Source: JBDNBY01 sp039767595 (GTDB lineage: Bacteria; Pseudomonadota; Alphaproteobacteria; Rhodobacterales; Rhodobacteraceae). Taken from it: a DNA stretch of 14,264 nucleotides. A program made the translations under genes and the position numbers. The notes under the pieces were generated by a model, which saw nothing but the letters and a program-made list of their open reading frames with translations, had not been told where the DNA came from and searched no databases. The DNA lies in NCBI GenBank assembly GCA_039767595.1, contig JBDNBY010000039.1, positions 1 to 14,264 on the forward strand, in the 5' to 3' direction. Below, one piece after another: positions 13,507-14,264 of the stretch; the stretch's first letter is position 1; the number at the start of each line of letters is the position of its first letter.

Positions 13507-14264
13507 ATGGCCAATTTTATCTGTGTTAAATGGGGGGACAAGTTCCCTGCTTATTATGTCAACCGCCTGTTGCGCGGGATTGAACGCCACTACACCGGCG
13601 ACGTGCGATTTATCTGTGTGACAGATGACACCACGGGGATCGACCCTAAGGTTGAGACGGTCCCCCTCGTGCGCCAACCGTTCGAAGATGCGATGGACGA
13701 GGCCTTCAAAACATCGCGGCGACGCGGTGCCATGCGCAAAGTGGCGCTATTTAATCCCGATTTAATTCCCGATCTCGAGGGCGACGTCCTTGGATTTGAT
13801 TTGGACGTGGTGATCACCGGTCCTTTAAACGATCTAGTTGACTTCGAACCAGGCAAAGTGTGCATGCGTTTTGACTGGCTCGAGAAAAAGAGAGGTCGTT
13901 TTGGCGGGCACGGATCTGTGTTCAAATTCAACCCGCAACAGCACGGCTATCTCTATCACGATCTGTGCGAGCATACGCTTAAGTACCTCGAAGAGGCGAA
14001 TTTTTCCGAGCAAAAATACACATCTCAGCGCGCCAATGCCCGTGATGATTTGCGGTTCTACCCAGACGACTGGATTGCCAGCTTTAAGCGTGACGCCATG
14101 CGCATGCCGCCGCTCAATCACGTCCTCGCCCCAAAGCTGCCCGAGAATACGCGCGTCATGTGCTTTCACGGCACGCCAAAAATGGAAGAGGCGCTGGTCG
14201 GATACAACGGCCCGTTTCACCGAAAAACGGTTCCCGCGCTCTGGCTCAGTGAAAATTGGGTCGA
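13507..14264 (+). CDS. Glycosyltransferase-like protein (GT-A type, DxD motif), C-terminus cut by window edge
   Basis: An uninterrupted frame runs from the ATG at 13507 to the right edge, giving 252 codons with no stop. The protein opens with MANFICVKWGDKFPAYYVNR, which resembles the first strand and following helix of a family of alphaproteobacterial glycosyltransferase-like proteins. GDVLGFDLDVVITGPLNDL (92-110) contains a DxD motif of the kind that binds metal and nucleotide-sugar. RFGGHGSVFKFNP (129-141) and MCFHGTPKMEEAL (218-230), followed by a PALW element near 244-247, fit the acceptor/donor-site region, and the end of the domain seems close. There is no signal peptide or membrane segment, so it is probably cytoplasmic and acts on a surface polysaccharide or glycolipid. 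The start is supported by GAGGA at 13499-13503, although the spacing is short. Donor and acceptor are unknown. It reads away from the molybdenum-locus relic and is not obviously related to it. Confidence 0.8.
   Translation, partial: MANFICVKWGDKFPAYYVNRLLRGIERHYTGDVRFICVTDDTTGIDPKVETVPLVRQPFEDAMDEAFKTSRRRGAMRKVALFNPDLIPDLEGDVLGFDLDVVITGPLNDLVDFEPGKVCMRFDWLEKKRGRFGGHGSVFKFNPQQHGYLYHDLCEHTLKYLEEANFSEQKYTSQRANARDDLRFYPDDWIASFKRDAMRMPPLNHVLAPKLPENTRVMCFHGTPKMEEALVGYNGPFHRKTVPALWLSENWV

Noticed and set aside
13327..13677. Minus-strand open frame of 116 codons upstream of the relic
   Set aside because: It overlaps both the relic in another frame and the start of the plus-strand glycosyltransferase-like gene, with no recognisable domain and no match to the missing molybdopterin subunit.

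Overview
This 14.3 kb window looks like accessory chromosomal DNA from a marine alphaproteobacterium, probably of the Rhodobacterales (Roseobacter group). That placement is inferred from protein character, dense operons, moderate GC and gene content; there is no rRNA or other marker to confirm it. I see no tRNA, rRNA, CRISPR array, insertion sequence or phage gene. No gap between genes exceeds 300 bases.

Positions 1-9385, minus strand, form a peptide-type import and hydrolysis cassette. In transcription order it holds an M81/MlrC-family metallopeptidase (7907-9385), a Tat-exported family-5 solute-binding protein (6246-7823), a CocE/NonD (peptidase S15-like) serine hydrolase (4194-6152), two DppB/DppC-type permeases (3195-4148 and 2364-3182), a fused double ATPase of DppD-DppF type (729-2360), and a fumarylacetoacetate-hydrolase (FAH) family enzyme running off the left edge (1-699). 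The genes from the hydrolase onward are tightly packed. A hairpin with a T-tract separates the binding protein from the rest, as expected if the binding protein is made in excess. A perfect TATAAT and a 16-bp palindrome lie upstream of the binding-protein gene. The logic appears to be import of an oligopeptide-like or amide/ester-containing compound followed by cytoplasmic hydrolysis. The substrate is unknown, and this is the best candidate here for an undescribed pathway.

Positions 9449-12472 form a sugar-type locus around a 229-bp divergent intergenic region. A small P-loop kinase of the YggC/FrcK-like type (9449-10057) reads left. A ROK-family regulator (10287-11525) and a PfkB fructokinase-like sugar kinase (11546-12472) read right. 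The set resembles a rhizobial frc locus without its sugar transporter. The leftward kinase gene leads into the MlrC-like gene, so both halves of the minus-strand region may respond to the same regulator.

Positions 12490-13388, minus strand, carry the wreck of a molybdenum-hydroxylase locus. An intact MocA-like cytidylyltransferase gene overlaps the end of a 113-codon ORF. The first ~70 codons of that ORF are the C-terminus of an IorB/CoxL-type molybdopterin subunit, and the rest is the C-terminus of XdhC, fused in frame. It is best read as a deletion relic. From 13507 to the right edge, plus strand, lies an open, truncated gene for a glycosyltransferase-like protein with a DxD motif.
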